64,000 nucleotides of DNA from contig NZ_LZJF01000188.1 of the NCBI RefSeq assembly GCF_001666835.1, positions 1 through 64,000 on the forward strand, in the 5' to 3' direction. Under the pieces are notes generated by a model. The model was given only the letters and a program-made list of their open reading frames with translations. It made no database searches and had not been told where the DNA came from. The DNA is from Mycobacterium sp. E3251 (GTDB taxonomy: Bacteria > Actinomycetota > Actinomycetes > Mycobacteriales > Mycobacteriaceae). Every line of letters begins with the position of its first letter. The first letter of the stretch is position 1. Positions 30,311 to 38,609 of the stretch are shown piece after piece. A program made the translations under genes and the position numbers.

Positions 30311-31345
30311 ATGCCCATCGCCACCCCCGAGGTCTACGCCGAGATGCTGGGCCGCGCCAAAGAGAACTCGTACGCCTTCCCGGCCATCAACTGCACCTCG
30401 TCCGAGACGGTCAACGCCGCGATCAAGGGCTTCGCCGACGCCGGCAGCGACGGCATCATCCAGTTCTCCACCGGCGGTGCGGAATTCGCCTCCGGCCTGG
30501 GGGTCAAGGACATGGTGACCGGCGCCGTGGCGCTGGCCGAGTTCACCCGCGTGGTCGCGGCCAAGTACCCGATCAACGTGGCCCTGCACACCGATCACTG
30601 CCCCAAGGACAAGCTGGACAGCTACGTGCGGCCGCTGCTGGCGATCTCGGCGCAACGCGTGGCCGCGGGCGGCGATCCCCTGTTCGGATCCCACATGTGG
30701 GACGGCTCGGCCGTGCCGATCGACGAGAACCTGATCATCGCGCAGGAGCTGCTCAAGGAGGCCGCGGCCGCCAAGATCGTCCTGGAGATCGAGATCGGTG
30801 TGGTGGGCGGCGAGGAAGACGGCGTCGCCCACGAGATCAACGACAAGCTGTACACCACCCCGGAGGACTTCGAGAAGACCATCGATGCGCTGGGCCACGG
30901 CGAGCACGGCAAGTACCTGCTGGCCGCGACGTTCGGCAACGTGCACGGCGTGTACAAGCCCGGCAACGTCAAGCTGCGCCCCGACATTTTGGCCCAGGGG
31001 CAGCAGGTGGCCGCGGCCAAGCTGGGTCTGCCCGACGGATCCAAGCCGTTCGACTTCGTGTTCCACGGCGGGTCGGGCTCGCTGAAGTCGGAGATCGAGG
31101 AGTCGCTGCGCTACGGCGTGGTGAAGATGAACGTCGACACCGACACCCAGTACGCGTTCACCCGCCCGATCGCCGGCCACATGTTCACCAACTACGACGG
31201 CGTGCTGAAGGTCGACGGCGAGGTGGGCGCCAAGAAGGTCTATGACCCGCGCAGCTACCTGAAGAAGGGCGAGGCATCGATGACCGAGCGCGTGGTGGAG
31301 GCCTGCGACGACCTGCATTGCGCCGGAAAGTCCGTGGGCCGCTAG
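30311..31345 (+). CDS. fba: Fructose-bisphosphate aldolase, class II
   Basis: Zinc-dependent aldolase of glycolysis and gluconeogenesis. The 344-residue protein has LHTDHCPKDKLD (zinc His and catalytic Asp), EIEIGVVGGEEDGV, FGNVHGVYKPGNVKLRPDIL (zinc His) and VFHGGSGS (zinc His), all of the class II type A pattern. GGAGGA at 30301-30306 precedes the ATG with proper spacing. It is divergent from the DedA gene and followed by an imperfect palindrome. Confidence 0.98.
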   Translation: MPIATPEVYAEMLGRAKENSYAFPAINCTSSETVNAAIKGFADAGSDGIIQFSTGGAEFASGLGVKDMVTGAVALAEFTRVVAAKYPINVALHTDHCPKDKLDSYVRPLLAISAQRVAAGGDPLFGSHMWDGSAVPIDENLIIAQELLKEAAAAKIVLEIEIGVVGGEEDGVAHEINDKLYTTPEDFEKTIDALGHGEHGKYLLAATFGNVHGVYKPGNVKLRPDILAQGQQVAAAKLGLPDGSKPFDFVFHGGSGSLKSEIEESLRYGVVKMNVDTDTQYAFTRPIAGHMFTNYDGVLKVDGEVGAKKVYDPRSYLKKGEASMTERVVEACDDLHCAGKSVGR

Positions 31346-31354
31346 CCCGGCTTC

Positions 31355-31414
31355 GCCGAGCGTGCACTCATGGCGAAATTCCGGCTCGAAACTCGCCCTG
31401 GTTGCACGTTCGGC
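31355..31414. repeat. Imperfect 60-bp palindrome between convergent genes
   Basis: GCCGAGCGTGCA...GGCGAAATTCC on one arm faces GCCGAACGTGCA...GGCGAGTTTCG read on the other strand. It sits between the convergent fba and Rv0361-type genes and could act as a two-way terminator. The arm sequence resembles dispersed intergenic repeats seen in mycobacterial genomes, from memory. Confidence 0.55.
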
Positions 31415-31432
31415 GCTGAGGGGCGCTAGAGC

Positions 31433-32263
31433 CTAGCCGCTGGGGGACTGGCAGATCTTCCACTGCTCGTCGCGGTACTGCAGGTCCAGGCTGCGGGTCG
31501 ACCGCAGCGAGGGGTCGTACGCCATGAACGTGGTGACGTTGGCCTCGGCGTGCTGGCCGTTGACCACCACCTGGTCGATGCTGGCGATCACCGGATACTG
31601 CTTGGCCGCCGAGACCCGGCGGTAGGTCTCGTCCCACGAGTGCTCGTCGTAGTCCGCGTATCCGTCGCGGGTGGTGCCACACGTGATGGTGCGCAGCGTG
31701 GTCAGATCACCCTTTTGTATCGCGGTGTCGAAGCTCTGGATCGTGGTACGAACCTGGTCTTCCTGCGAGACCTTCGTGTGTTTGCCGCGGGTGAGCAGCA
31801 CCGTACCCAGGATCGCGATCGCGGCCACCGCCAGCACGATCAGGACCAGCGCCAGCACCCAGCCCCAGTTGAACTGCCGAGACGTGCGGAGCTTTCCTCC
31901 CAGCCGGGGCGGGATCGATTGCGGCACAGCCGGTTTGGCGGGCTGACCGAACTGTGCGGTCTGACCTTCCGGCGGTGTGTGGAACACCTCCGTGGCGGGC
32001 TCCGGGGTGGTGGCGATCACCGTGGTCTCTTTGGCGTCGAAACCGGGCGCGGTGAAGCGGCGCTCGCGCTGCTGGCCGTCCGCATCCTCCTGGGGATCCG
32101 CCGGGTTGCCGCCGGAATCGGGTCTGATCACCACGGTCTCGGTCTCGGAGTCGCTCGGTACCAGCGGGACGCTCTCGGTCGCGTCCTCGCCTGATTGCGC
32201 GGCCCATTCGTGCCCGGGCGGATTCGGCGCGCCGCTGCGGTCGGGCTCGGGTGGCTGGGGCAT
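31433..32263 (-). CDS. Single-pass membrane protein with disordered N-terminus (Rv0361-type)
   Basis: A 276-residue protein: an acidic, Pro/Thr-rich cytosolic region (1-130), one membrane helix (WGWVLALVLIVLAVAAIAILGTVLL, about 133-157) and a small extracytoplasmic NTF2-like/DUF4878-like domain (QEDQVRTTIQSFDTAIQKGDLTTLRTITCG to DEQWKICQSPSG) with two cysteines. The family is conserved in mycobacteria; function unknown. ATG 32263. The TETETVV segment recalls FHA-dependent phosphoacceptor motifs, but this is only a suggestion. Confidence 0.8.
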   Translation of the reverse strand: MPQPPEPDRSGAPNPPGHEWAAQSGEDATESVPLVPSDSETETVVIRPDSGGNPADPQEDADGQQRERRFTAPGFDAKETTVIATTPEPATEVFHTPPEGQTAQFGQPAKPAVPQSIPPRLGGKLRTSRQFNWGWVLALVLIVLAVAAIAILGTVLLTRGKHTKVSQEDQVRTTIQSFDTAIQKGDLTTLRTITCGTTRDGYADYDEHSWDETYRRVSAAKQYPVIASIDQVVVNGQHAEANVTTFMAYDPSLRSTRSLDLQYRDEQWKICQSPSG

Positions 32264-32386
32264 GAGTACGGCTGTCCTCCGCTATCGGGTGGGGTAGTTG
32301 GAGAGCTTAGCGACCCGTCCCCCTCGATGGGGTGATGGTCGAGGTCCGCCACCCCGGCGAAACGGGGCGGCTGCAGAATAGGAGCC

Positions 32387-32800
32387 ATGACGCCGCCGCG
32401 AGACCTCCTGGGACCTGATCCGACACTGCTGCCGGGCGACCCCGACGCCGAGGCGGAGCTGCTCGCCGGCGAGAAGCCCGGGATCGTCGCCGCCGCGCAC
32501 CCGTCGGCGTCGGTGGCCTGGGCCGCACTGGCCGAGCAGGCGCTGGCCGACGACCAGGCCATCACCGCCTACGCGTACGCCCGCACCGGCTATCACCGCG
32601 GCCTGGACCAGCTGCGGCGCAACGGCTGGAAGGGTTTCGGCCCGGTTCCCTATGCGCACGAGCCGAACCGCGGGTTCCTGCGGTGTGTGGCGGCGCTGGC
32701 GCGGGCCGCCGACACGATCGGCGAGCCCGACGAGTACCTGCGCTGCCTGGACCTGCTCGACGATTGCGACCCCGAGGCGCGCCCGGCCCTGGGGCTCTAG
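32387..32800 (+). CDS. DUF3151 family protein (Rv0360c-type)
   Basis: A 137-residue soluble helical protein with LLGPDPTLLPGDPDAEAEL, AWAALAEQALADDQAITAYAYARTGYHRGLDQLRRNGWKGFGPVPYAHEPNRGFLRCVAALARAAD and ECLRCLDLLDDCDPE-like end. This is the actinobacterial DUF3151 pattern, of unknown function. It is divergent from the Rv0361-type gene and its 3' end overlaps the CDF exporter stop by four bases. Confidence 0.85.
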   Translation: MTPPRDLLGPDPTLLPGDPDAEAELLAGEKPGIVAAAHPSASVAWAALAEQALADDQAITAYAYARTGYHRGLDQLRRNGWKGFGPVPYAHEPNRGFLRCVAALARAADTIGEPDEYLRCLDLLDDCDPEARPALGL

Positions 32801-33693
32801 AAGTTTTCCGAACAGCCCGCGTCGCCCGGGGTGTCGATCTGGACGGTGGCGTGCTGCAGCCCGCGGGCCGACAGCACCGCACGCGCGTCGTGCAGCACCC
32901 GGGTGGAGTCGCCGGTGCTCCGCAGGTGCGCGGTGCACATGTCCTTGCCCGGCGACAGCGTCCAGACGTGCAGGTCGTGCACCTCGGACACGCCGTCGAC
33001 GGCGCCCAGCGCCGAGCGCAGCTCCTCCACGTCTATGTGGGTCGGCGACGATTCGGAGAGGATCCGCAGCGCGTCGCGGGCCAGCGAGATCGCGCGCGGC
33101 AGCACCCACAGCGCGACCAGCACGGCCACCACCACGTCGGCGTACGGCCAGCGCGTCGTCACGGTCACCACACCGGCGATCAGCACGCCCAGGCTGCCGA
33201 CGCTGTCGGCGACGACCTCCATGTAGGCGCCCTTGACCGCAAGGCTCTCCCCGGAGTGCGACCGCAGCAGCAACGCGACCGCCAGGTTGGCGAGCAGCCC
33301 GGCCAGCGCGACCACGATCATCGGCACGCCGGGGATCGACGGGGTTTCCCTGAGCCGCTGGATGGCTTCCCAGAGGATGAACAGCGCGACGCCCATCAGC
33401 AGCCCCGCGTTGGCGACGGCCGTGAACACCTCGGCCCGGTGCCAGCCGTACGTCCGCGACGGTGACGAGCTGCCCCGGCGGGCCAGCGTCACGGCGGCCA
33501 GGCCCATGAAGACGGCGACGACGTCGGTCAGCATGTGGCCCGCGTCGGCCAGCAGCGCGATCGAGTTGATCAGCAACGAGGTGGTCAGCTCGATGACGAA
33601 AAACGCCGCCAGGATTGCGGCGGCGGCGATCATGCGGGGAATCAGCCGGGACCCGTCGGTCTCGGCGGGACTGTGATTGTGGCCGGCGCCCAT
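32797..33693 (-). CDS. Cation diffusion facilitator (CDF) metal exporter
   Basis: A 298-residue six-helix CDF transporter with an N-terminal GHNHS metal-binding stretch, ALLADAGHMLTDV (TM2: Asp50, His53, Asp57), YGWHRAEVFTAVANAG, and a cytosolic C-terminal domain with EVHDLHVWTLSPGKDMCTAHL. In TM5 the usual zinc-type HxxxD is replaced by ExxxD (MEVVADSVGSLGV), so the metal may not be zinc. ATG 33693 is preferred over TTG 33702. The promoter region is a 24-bp operator-like palindrome with a -10 very close to the start. Confidence 0.9.
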   Translation of the reverse strand: MGAGHNHSPAETDGSRLIPRMIAAAAILAAFFVIELTTSLLINSIALLADAGHMLTDVVAVFMGLAAVTLARRGSSSPSRTYGWHRAEVFTAVANAGLLMGVALFILWEAIQRLRETPSIPGVPMIVVALAGLLANLAVALLLRSHSGESLAVKGAYMEVVADSVGSLGVLIAGVVTVTTRWPYADVVVAVLVALWVLPRAISLARDALRILSESSPTHIDVEELRSALGAVDGVSEVHDLHVWTLSPGKDMCTAHLRSTGDSTRVLHDARAVLSARGLQHATVQIDTPGDAGCSENF

Positions 33694-33701
33694 GCCGTGC
33701 A

Positions 33702-33725
33702 ATATATGCGGATCCGCGCATATAT
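33702..33725 (-). promoter_or_regulatory. ArsR/SmtB-like operator overlapping the CDF exporter promoter
   Basis: ATATATGCG-N6-CGCATATAT is a perfect 9-bp inverted repeat. On the minus strand TTGCCA (33725-33730) and TATATT (33701-33706) stand 18 bases apart as -35 and -10, so the palindrome fills the spacer and the -10. Palindromes of this form bind metal-sensing ArsR/SmtB repressors. Confidence 0.7.
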
Positions 33726-33733
33726 GGCAAGGG

Positions 33734-34507
33734 TCAGAACCAGCGGCTCCAGAAGCGGGTCAGCACGTTGCCCGCGGACACCAGCCACGTCGGCACACCC
33801 GAGAACTCGAACAGCCAGAGCACCATCTGAAAGAACCAGTGGCTGGCCGCCAGGAGCAGGAACAGCAAAATGAAAAAGCCGTACTGCTTGGCCGGCGCCA
33901 CCGCGCGCTGCGTCTCGGGACTCAGGTGCGGCTCGAGGGCGTCGTAGCCGTCCAGGCCCGGGATGGGCAGCAGGTTGAGCACCACCGCGGTCAGCTGCAG
34001 GAAGCCCAGGAACGCCACGCCCGCCCAGAGCACCTGGTGGAAGGGGTCGTAGAACAACCGCGTCAGCGCCAGCAGCAGCACCGCAAGCACCAGGTTGGCG
34101 GCCGGGCCCGCCAGGCTGACCAGGCTGCGCCGGTTCGGGGTCATGAACCACGTCCGCACGTACACCGCGGCGCCCGGCAGGCCGATCCCGCCCAGCGCGA
34201 TGACCACCATCGGCAGCAGGAGCGACAGCGCGGGATGGCTATAGCGCCGCGGATCCAGCGTCAGGTATCCGCGCACGGCGGCGTCGTGGTCGCCGAATCG
34301 CCAGGCGGTCACGGCGTGGCCGAACTCGTGCAGGCACAGCGACACCAACCAGCCGGCGATGACGAAGGTGAACACGCCGAAATACGCCAGCGGCCGCACG
34401 GTACTGCCGGCCAGCCACGCCAGCACGCCGCCCGTCGCCGTCAAGGCCAGCAGGGCCAGGAAGATGGGGCTGGGTCGGACCGATTCGCGCCGGGCGGGCA
34501 GGCTCAC
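33734..34507 (-). CDS. Site-2 protease-like metalloprotease, M50 family (Rv0359-type)
   Basis: A 257-residue membrane protein with the zinc protease motif HEFGH in CLHEFGHAVTAWRFG (about residue 60) and the distal NLLPIPGLDGYDALEP motif that supplies the third ligand (Asp). SLAGPAANLVLAVLLLAL is the usual NPDG-neighbour helix. It is a compact intramembrane protease lacking a PDZ domain, so it differs from the Rip1 type; substrates are unknown. It lies nine bases downstream of the Rv0358-type gene. Confidence 0.9.
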   Translation of the reverse strand: MSLPARRESVRPSPIFLALLALTATGGVLAWLAGSTVRPLAYFGVFTFVIAGWLVSLCLHEFGHAVTAWRFGDHDAAVRGYLTLDPRRYSHPALSLLLPMVVIALGGIGLPGAAVYVRTWFMTPNRRSLVSLAGPAANLVLAVLLLALTRLFYDPFHQVLWAGVAFLGFLQLTAVVLNLLPIPGLDGYDALEPHLSPETQRAVAPAKQYGFFILLFLLLAASHWFFQMVLWLFEFSGVPTWLVSAGNVLTRFWSRWF

Positions 34508-34516
34508 CGGTCGAAA

Positions 34517-35149
34517 CTAGCGGACCGCCAGCCAGCCTTCGACGTTGCGGTAGAACGTCGACCGCCGCGCCGGGCGCGACGCGGGCACGCCGTCGCGCAC
34601 CACCGTGACGCCGGTGCTGCCCAGCTGGACCGCGCGGCCGGCGACCCAGCGGCGCCGGCCCGTTCGCACGCGGGCGCGCAGGCCCGGGACGGTCAGCGTC
34701 GGCTCGACGTCGACGGCGGGGGCGTCACCGTCGAACAACACGGTGTCGTCGACGACGGCCTCGCCGCGCAGGCGCCGGTCCTCGCCGGGCAGCCAGCCGG
34801 CGCGCCCGACGACCACCGACCCGGTCTCGTCGCGGACCAGGGTCACGCGCCGGGCGGGCCCCTGCCGGGCGCGCCGCGCCGCGCGCCGCCCGGCGGGCAG
34901 GCGGTAGATCCGGGTCGCGCGGGTGCGGCGGCGCGGCACGTAGGCCACCTCGATGTCGAGCCGGTCTGCGCGCAGCAGCCGGGTCAGCACGGCGGCCAGG
35001 TCGGCGTCGGCGCCTACCACGACGAGCCGGCGGTAGCGGCCGATCGCGGCATCGGTGCCGGCCGAGTGAACCGGCATGCCGGTCAGCGGGCGTGGCACGC
35101 GCCGATCGCCGAACAGCAACACCGCCACGGCGGGATCTTCTCGCGTCAC
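34517..35149 (-). CDS. Conserved hypothetical protein (Rv0358-type)
   Basis: A 210-residue, very Arg-rich soluble protein. The N-terminal half looks like an alpha/beta nucleotide-binding fold (RYRRLVVVGADADLAAVLTRLLRADRLDIEVAYVP), the C-terminal half is beta-rich (VTLVRDETGSVVVGRAGWLPGED, DDTVLFDGDAPAVDVEPTLTVPGLRARV). The pattern recalls diacylglycerol-kinase/NAD-kinase-like folds without a clear catalytic motif. GTG 35149 start. It heads an operon with the site-2 protease. Confidence 0.7.
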   Translation of the reverse strand: MTREDPAVAVLLFGDRRVPRPLTGMPVHSAGTDAAIGRYRRLVVVGADADLAAVLTRLLRADRLDIEVAYVPRRRTRATRIYRLPAGRRAARRARQGPARRVTLVRDETGSVVVGRAGWLPGEDRRLRGEAVVDDTVLFDGDAPAVDVEPTLTVPGLRARVRTGRRRWVAGRAVQLGSTGVTVVRDGVPASRPARRSTFYRNVEGWLAVR

Positions 35150-35445
35150 GTGCCGTCCACGTCAGCAGTCCCAATATCCTTGTCGTTCAACAGTTTTCGT
35201 CCGAACAGCGGCCAGACCGTCTGTGCACGAAACGATCTCACTATAACGACACAGTCACAACATGATTTCGGACTGCGAAAATCGTTGCGCCACCGCCTGG
35301 TAGCAACCGGATACTTTACTCCTGCCACGGGGTCAACGAATGGGTGGCCAAGAGAACGGAGAACTGCCATTCGCCGACTCATCGCCGTCTTCTCAACCGC
35401 GCGAACCGCGCCGTTCGGGCCTGTTACGGGCCCCACGCGCCTCCA
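35150..35445. other. AT-richer intergenic region
   Basis: Between the divergent Rv0358-type and histidine-phosphatase genes lies about 300 bp of lower GC content, with candidate -10 boxes (TATAAC near 35242, TACTTT near 35313). I see no RNA gene. The part after 35344 is open in frame with the phosphatase but has codon use unlike a mycobacterial gene. Confidence 0.5.
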
Positions 35446-36411
35446 TTGCTGACGAAGCAACTCCGCCGTGCTGGTGCCGTAGCGTTCTCGGCCGTCCTGC
35501 TCTGCGTCGGGCCGGCGACCGCCTCGGCCGACGAATCGATCGTGATCGACTTGGTGCGGCACGGCCAGTCGGAGGCCAACGCGGCGGGCGTGATCGACAC
35601 GTCGGTGCCCGGAGCAGTACTCACTGCGCTCGGCCAGCAACAGGCGCAGAGCATCGCCACGGCGCTCGCCGCGAAGGGGTCGGTGGCCGGAATCTTCGCG
35701 TCGCAGTTGGTCAGGACGCAGCAGACCGCGGCGCCGTTGGCGTCCATGCTGGGAATGAACGTTCAGGCGTTGCCGGGCCTCAACGAGATCGACGCCGGCG
35801 TTTTCAACGGCCTACCCCAGTTCAGCCTTGCGGGGCTGGTGTACCTGCTCGGCCCGGTGGCGTGGCTGCTGGGGCTGCGCATCGTGCCGATGCTGGCTCC
35901 GGGCTCCACCGACACCAACGGGTTCGAATTCGACAGGCGCTTCAACGGCGCGCTGCAGACGATGTACGGCAACGCGGTGACCAACGCGAGTCGCTTCAAC
36001 GACTCCCTGCAATTGATGTACGGCAATGCCCTGGCCAACCCGGTTCGGTCCGTGGGCGGCAAGATCACCGAAGTGGCGGTCTCCAGCGAGTTTGCGATCG
36101 GCGTCGGCACGATGATGAGTGTCAAGAACCCCGATCCGCTGCTCTTGCTCTTCGATCCGCTGCCAAACGCCGGCATCGTCGAGATCCAGGGCAATCCGCA
36201 CGATGGCTGGACGCTGGTCAGCTGGAACGGGAAACCCGTGTGGCCGGGGTGGGCGGCCAAGAAGCCCGGTCGTGACAGGAAGGGCTTGTGCCTGATGTTG
36301 GACGCACCGACCCAAGGCGGCGTGTGTGCGGCCAAACCGTCGGAGACGGCAAGCGCTCCGGCCGCCGGCGCACGGGCGGAAATGCCGCTCAGCGGGCGGC
36401 TGCCCGGATGA
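35446..36411 (+). CDS. Secreted histidine phosphatase (phosphoglycerate mutase-like)
   Basis: A histidine-phosphatase superfamily protein with the catalytic [13 protein letters not shown] motif (phospho-His), [16 protein letters not shown] and [15 protein letters not shown] (second Arg), and [10 protein letters not shown] (Glu). The N-terminus [28 protein letters not shown] is a Sec signal peptide with an ASA-D cleavage site, so it is exported. Start is uncertain: TTG 35446 gives a normal signal peptide (321 aa), while the frame is open to GTG 35344. A 70-residue insertion (about 130-200) contains a repeated [30 protein letters not shown]. Substrate unknown. Confidence 0.8.
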   Translation: MLTKQLRRAGAVAFSAVLLCVGPATASADESIVIDLVRHGQSEANAAGVIDTSVPGAVLTALGQQQAQSIATALAAKGSVAGIFASQLVRTQQTAAPLASMLGMNVQALPGLNEIDAGVFNGLPQFSLAGLVYLLGPVAWLLGLRIVPMLAPGSTDTNGFEFDRRFNGALQTMYGNAVTNASRFNDSLQLMYGNALANPVRSVGGKITEVAVSSEFAIGVGTMMSVKNPDPLLLLFDPLPNAGIVEIQGNPHDGWTLVSWNGKPVWPGWAAKKPGRDRKGLCLMLDAPTQGGVCAAKPSETASAPAAGARAEMPLSGRLPG

Positions 36412-36449
36412 GCAGGGGCCTTGGCACAAGCCCGTCGCTACCCGACGTT

Positions 36450-36461
36450 TAGGATCGCCAC
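36450..36461 (+). promoter_or_regulatory. Leaderless-type promoter upstream of purA
   Basis: TAGGAT (36450-36455) followed by six bases and a GTG at 36462 fits the TANNNT-N6/7-start pattern. It would start transcription of the purA transcript with a short reading frame at its 5' end. Confidence 0.45.
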
Positions 36462-36617
36462 GTGAGCGCGCCAAGCAAAGACGCGTCCGGCTACGCGCAC
36501 GGTGCCGTGGTGGTCAACCGGGGCGCTGGTGCAGGTCGGCAGCTCGAGCCAACGGGCGATGCCGAAAACCGTGGCGGCGCTGCAAGATACGGCGCGTTGC
36601 CAGCAGGGCCACAGTAA
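36462..36617 (+). CDS. Candidate leaderless small ORF upstream of purA
   Basis: A 51-codon reading frame from GTG 36462 ([20 protein letters not shown] onward) to TAA 36615-36617, 17 bases before the purA ATG. It sits exactly at the predicted transcription start, so it may be translated as a leader peptide or may influence purA expression. GC at third positions is moderate and no family is recognised, so it could be chance. Composition is Gly/Ala/Pro-rich and hydrophilic. Confidence 0.35.
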   Translation: MSAPSKDASGYAHGAVVVNRGAGAGRQLEPTGDAENRGGAARYGALPAGPQ

Positions 36618-36634
36618 GCAGGCGGGAGCAAGTC

Positions 36635-37933
36635 ATGCCGGCAATCGTCCTCATCGGCGCCCAATGGGGCGACGAGGGCAAAGGTAAAGCCACTGACCTG
36701 CTCGGTGGACGCGTGCAGTGGGTGGTGCGCTATCAGGGTGGCAACAACGCCGGGCACACCGTCGTGTTGCCCAGCGGCGAGAACTTCGCGCTGCACCTGA
36801 TCCCGTCGGGAGTGCTGACCCCCGGCGTCACCAACGTCATCGGCAACGGTGTGGTGGTCGACCCCGGTGTGCTGCTCGACGAGCTCAAAGGCCTCGAGGA
36901 CCGCGGCGTGGACACCACCAAGCTGCTGATCTCCGCCGACGCGCACCTGCTGTTGCCGTACCACGTGGCCATCGACAAGGTCACCGAGCGCTACATGGGC
37001 AACAAGAAGATCGGCACCACCGGGCGCGGCATCGGGCCCTGCTACCAGGACAAGATCGCCCGCCAGGGGATCCGGGTCGCCGACGTGCTCGACCCCGGCC
37101 AGCTGACCCACAAGATTGAGGCGGCGCTGGAACTGAAGAACCAGATCCTGGTCAAGATCTACAACCGCAAGGCGCTGGACCCGCACCAGGTCGTCGACGC
37201 GCTGCTGGAACAGGCGGAGGGGTTCCGCCACCGCATCCGCGACACCCGGCGGCTGCTCAACGCCGCGCTCGAGACCGGCGAAACCGTGCTGCTGGAGGGT
37301 TCCCAGGGCACCCTGCTCGACGTCGACCACGGCACGTATCCCTATGTGACGTCGTCGAATCCGACCGCCGGCGGCGCCGCCGTCGGCTCCGGCATCGGGC
37401 CCACCCGCATCACCACCGTGCTCGGGATCCTCAAGGCCTACACCACCCGCGTGGGCTCCGGGCCGTTCCCCACCGAGCTGTTCGACGAGAACGGCGAATA
37501 CCTGTCCAAGACCGGCGGCGAGTTCGGCGTGACCACCGGGCGGCGGCGTCGCTGCGGCTGGTTCGACGCCGTGATCGCTCGTTACGCCACGCGGGTCAAC
37601 GGCATCACCGATTTCTTCCTGACCAAACTCGACGTGCTCTCCAGCCTGGAAACGGTGCCGATCTGCGTCGGCTATCGCATCGACGGCGAGCGCACCACCG
37701 ACATGCCGATGACCCAGACCGACCTCGCCCGCGCCGAGCCGATCTACGAGGAGTTGCCGGGCTGGTGGGAGGACATCTCGGACGCCCGTGAATTCGACGA
37801 CCTGCCCGCCAAGGCGCGTGACTACGTGCTGCGGCTGGAAGAGCTTGCCGGAGCGCATGTTTCGTGCATCGGCGTCGGCCCGGGGCGGGAACAGACGATC
37901 GTGCGACGCGACGTCCTGGCGGCCCGCCCGTGA
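36635..37933 (+). CDS. purA: Adenylosuccinate synthetase
   Basis: GTP-dependent first committed step from IMP to AMP. The 432-residue protein has [16 protein letters not shown] (P-loop and catalytic Asp/Lys), [12 protein letters not shown] (catalytic His), [53 protein letters not shown] and the C-terminal GxGPGREQT. GGGAG precedes ATG 36635 by normal spacing. The stop overlaps the thioesterase start (GTGA). Confidence 0.98.
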   Translation: MPAIVLIGAQWGDEGKGKATDLLGGRVQWVVRYQGGNNAGHTVVLPSGENFALHLIPSGVLTPGVTNVIGNGVVVDPGVLLDELKGLEDRGVDTTKLLISADAHLLLPYHVAIDKVTERYMGNKKIGTTGRGIGPCYQDKIARQGIRVADVLDPGQLTHKIEAALELKNQILVKIYNRKALDPHQVVDALLEQAEGFRHRIRDTRRLLNAALETGETVLLEGSQGTLLDVDHGTYPYVTSSNPTAGGAAVGSGIGPTRITTVLGILKAYTTRVGSGPFPTELFDENGEYLSKTGGEFGVTTGRRRRCGWFDAVIARYATRVNGITDFFLTKLDVLSSLETVPICVGYRIDGERTTDMPMTQTDLARAEPIYEELPGWWEDISDAREFDDLPAKARDYVLRLEELAGAHVSCIGVGPGREQTIVRRDVLAARP

Positions 37934-38580
37934 CCCACCCGTCACCTGAGCCGGATCCCAAAGAACTCGACCCCGAATACGAACACCACGGCGGCTTTCC
38001 CGAATACGGCCCGGCCAGCCCCGGCCCGGGATTCGGCCGGTTCGTCGCGGCCATGCGGGCGCTGCAGGACCTGTCCGTGTCCGCCGATCCCGGCGATGAC
38101 CTGTGGGACGACGCGGCCGACCGCGCCGAGGCCCTGGTGCGGCTGCTGGGACCGTTCCAGGCCGACGAGGGCAAGGCGCCGGCCGGGCGGACGCCCGACT
38201 TGCCGGGCATGGGCAGCCTGCTGCTGCCGCCCTGGACGCTGACGAAATACGCTCCGGACGGCGTCGAGATGACCGGCTACTTCAGCCGGTTTCACGTCGG
38301 CGGGAACCACGCCGTGCACGGCGGCGTGCTCCCGCTGCTGTTCGACCACATGTTCGGCATGGTGTCGCACGCCGCCGGGCGTCCCATCAGCCGAACGGCC
38401 TTCCTGCACGTCGACTACCGCAAGGTCACCCCGATCGATGCGCCGCTGTCGGTGCGCGGCCGGGTCACGAGCACCGAGGGCCGCAAGGCGTTCGTGGCCG
38501 CCGAACTGCTCGACGGCGACGAAGCGGTGCTGGCCGAGGCCAACGGGCTGATGGTGCGGCTGCTTCCCGGGCAGCCCTAG
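37930..38580 (+). CDS. PaaI-like hotdog thioesterase (Rv0356c-type)
   Basis: A 216-residue protein with an acidic N-terminal region and a C-terminal hotdog domain: [33 protein letters not shown] carries the HGG-x-D catalytic pattern, then [22 protein letters not shown]. It is likely an acyl-CoA thioesterase; substrate unknown. GTG start overlaps the purA stop by four bases. It ends the purA operon; purT follows 29 bp later on the same strand. Confidence 0.85.
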   Translation: MTHPSPEPDPKELDPEYEHHGGFPEYGPASPGPGFGRFVAAMRALQDLSVSADPGDDLWDDAADRAEALVRLLGPFQADEGKAPAGRTPDLPGMGSLLLPPWTLTKYAPDGVEMTGYFSRFHVGGNHAVHGGVLPLLFDHMFGMVSHAAGRPISRTAFLHVDYRKVTPIDAPLSVRGRVTSTEGRKAFVAAELLDGDEAVLAEANGLMVRLLPGQP

Positions 38581-38609
38581 GGCGCTCGGAACCGACCTAT
38601 CCTTGAGCG

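Noticed and set aside
29474-31318. 614-codon minus-strand frame across fba and the DedA gene
   Set aside because: It is out of frame with DedA and antisense to fba, both of which are well supported.
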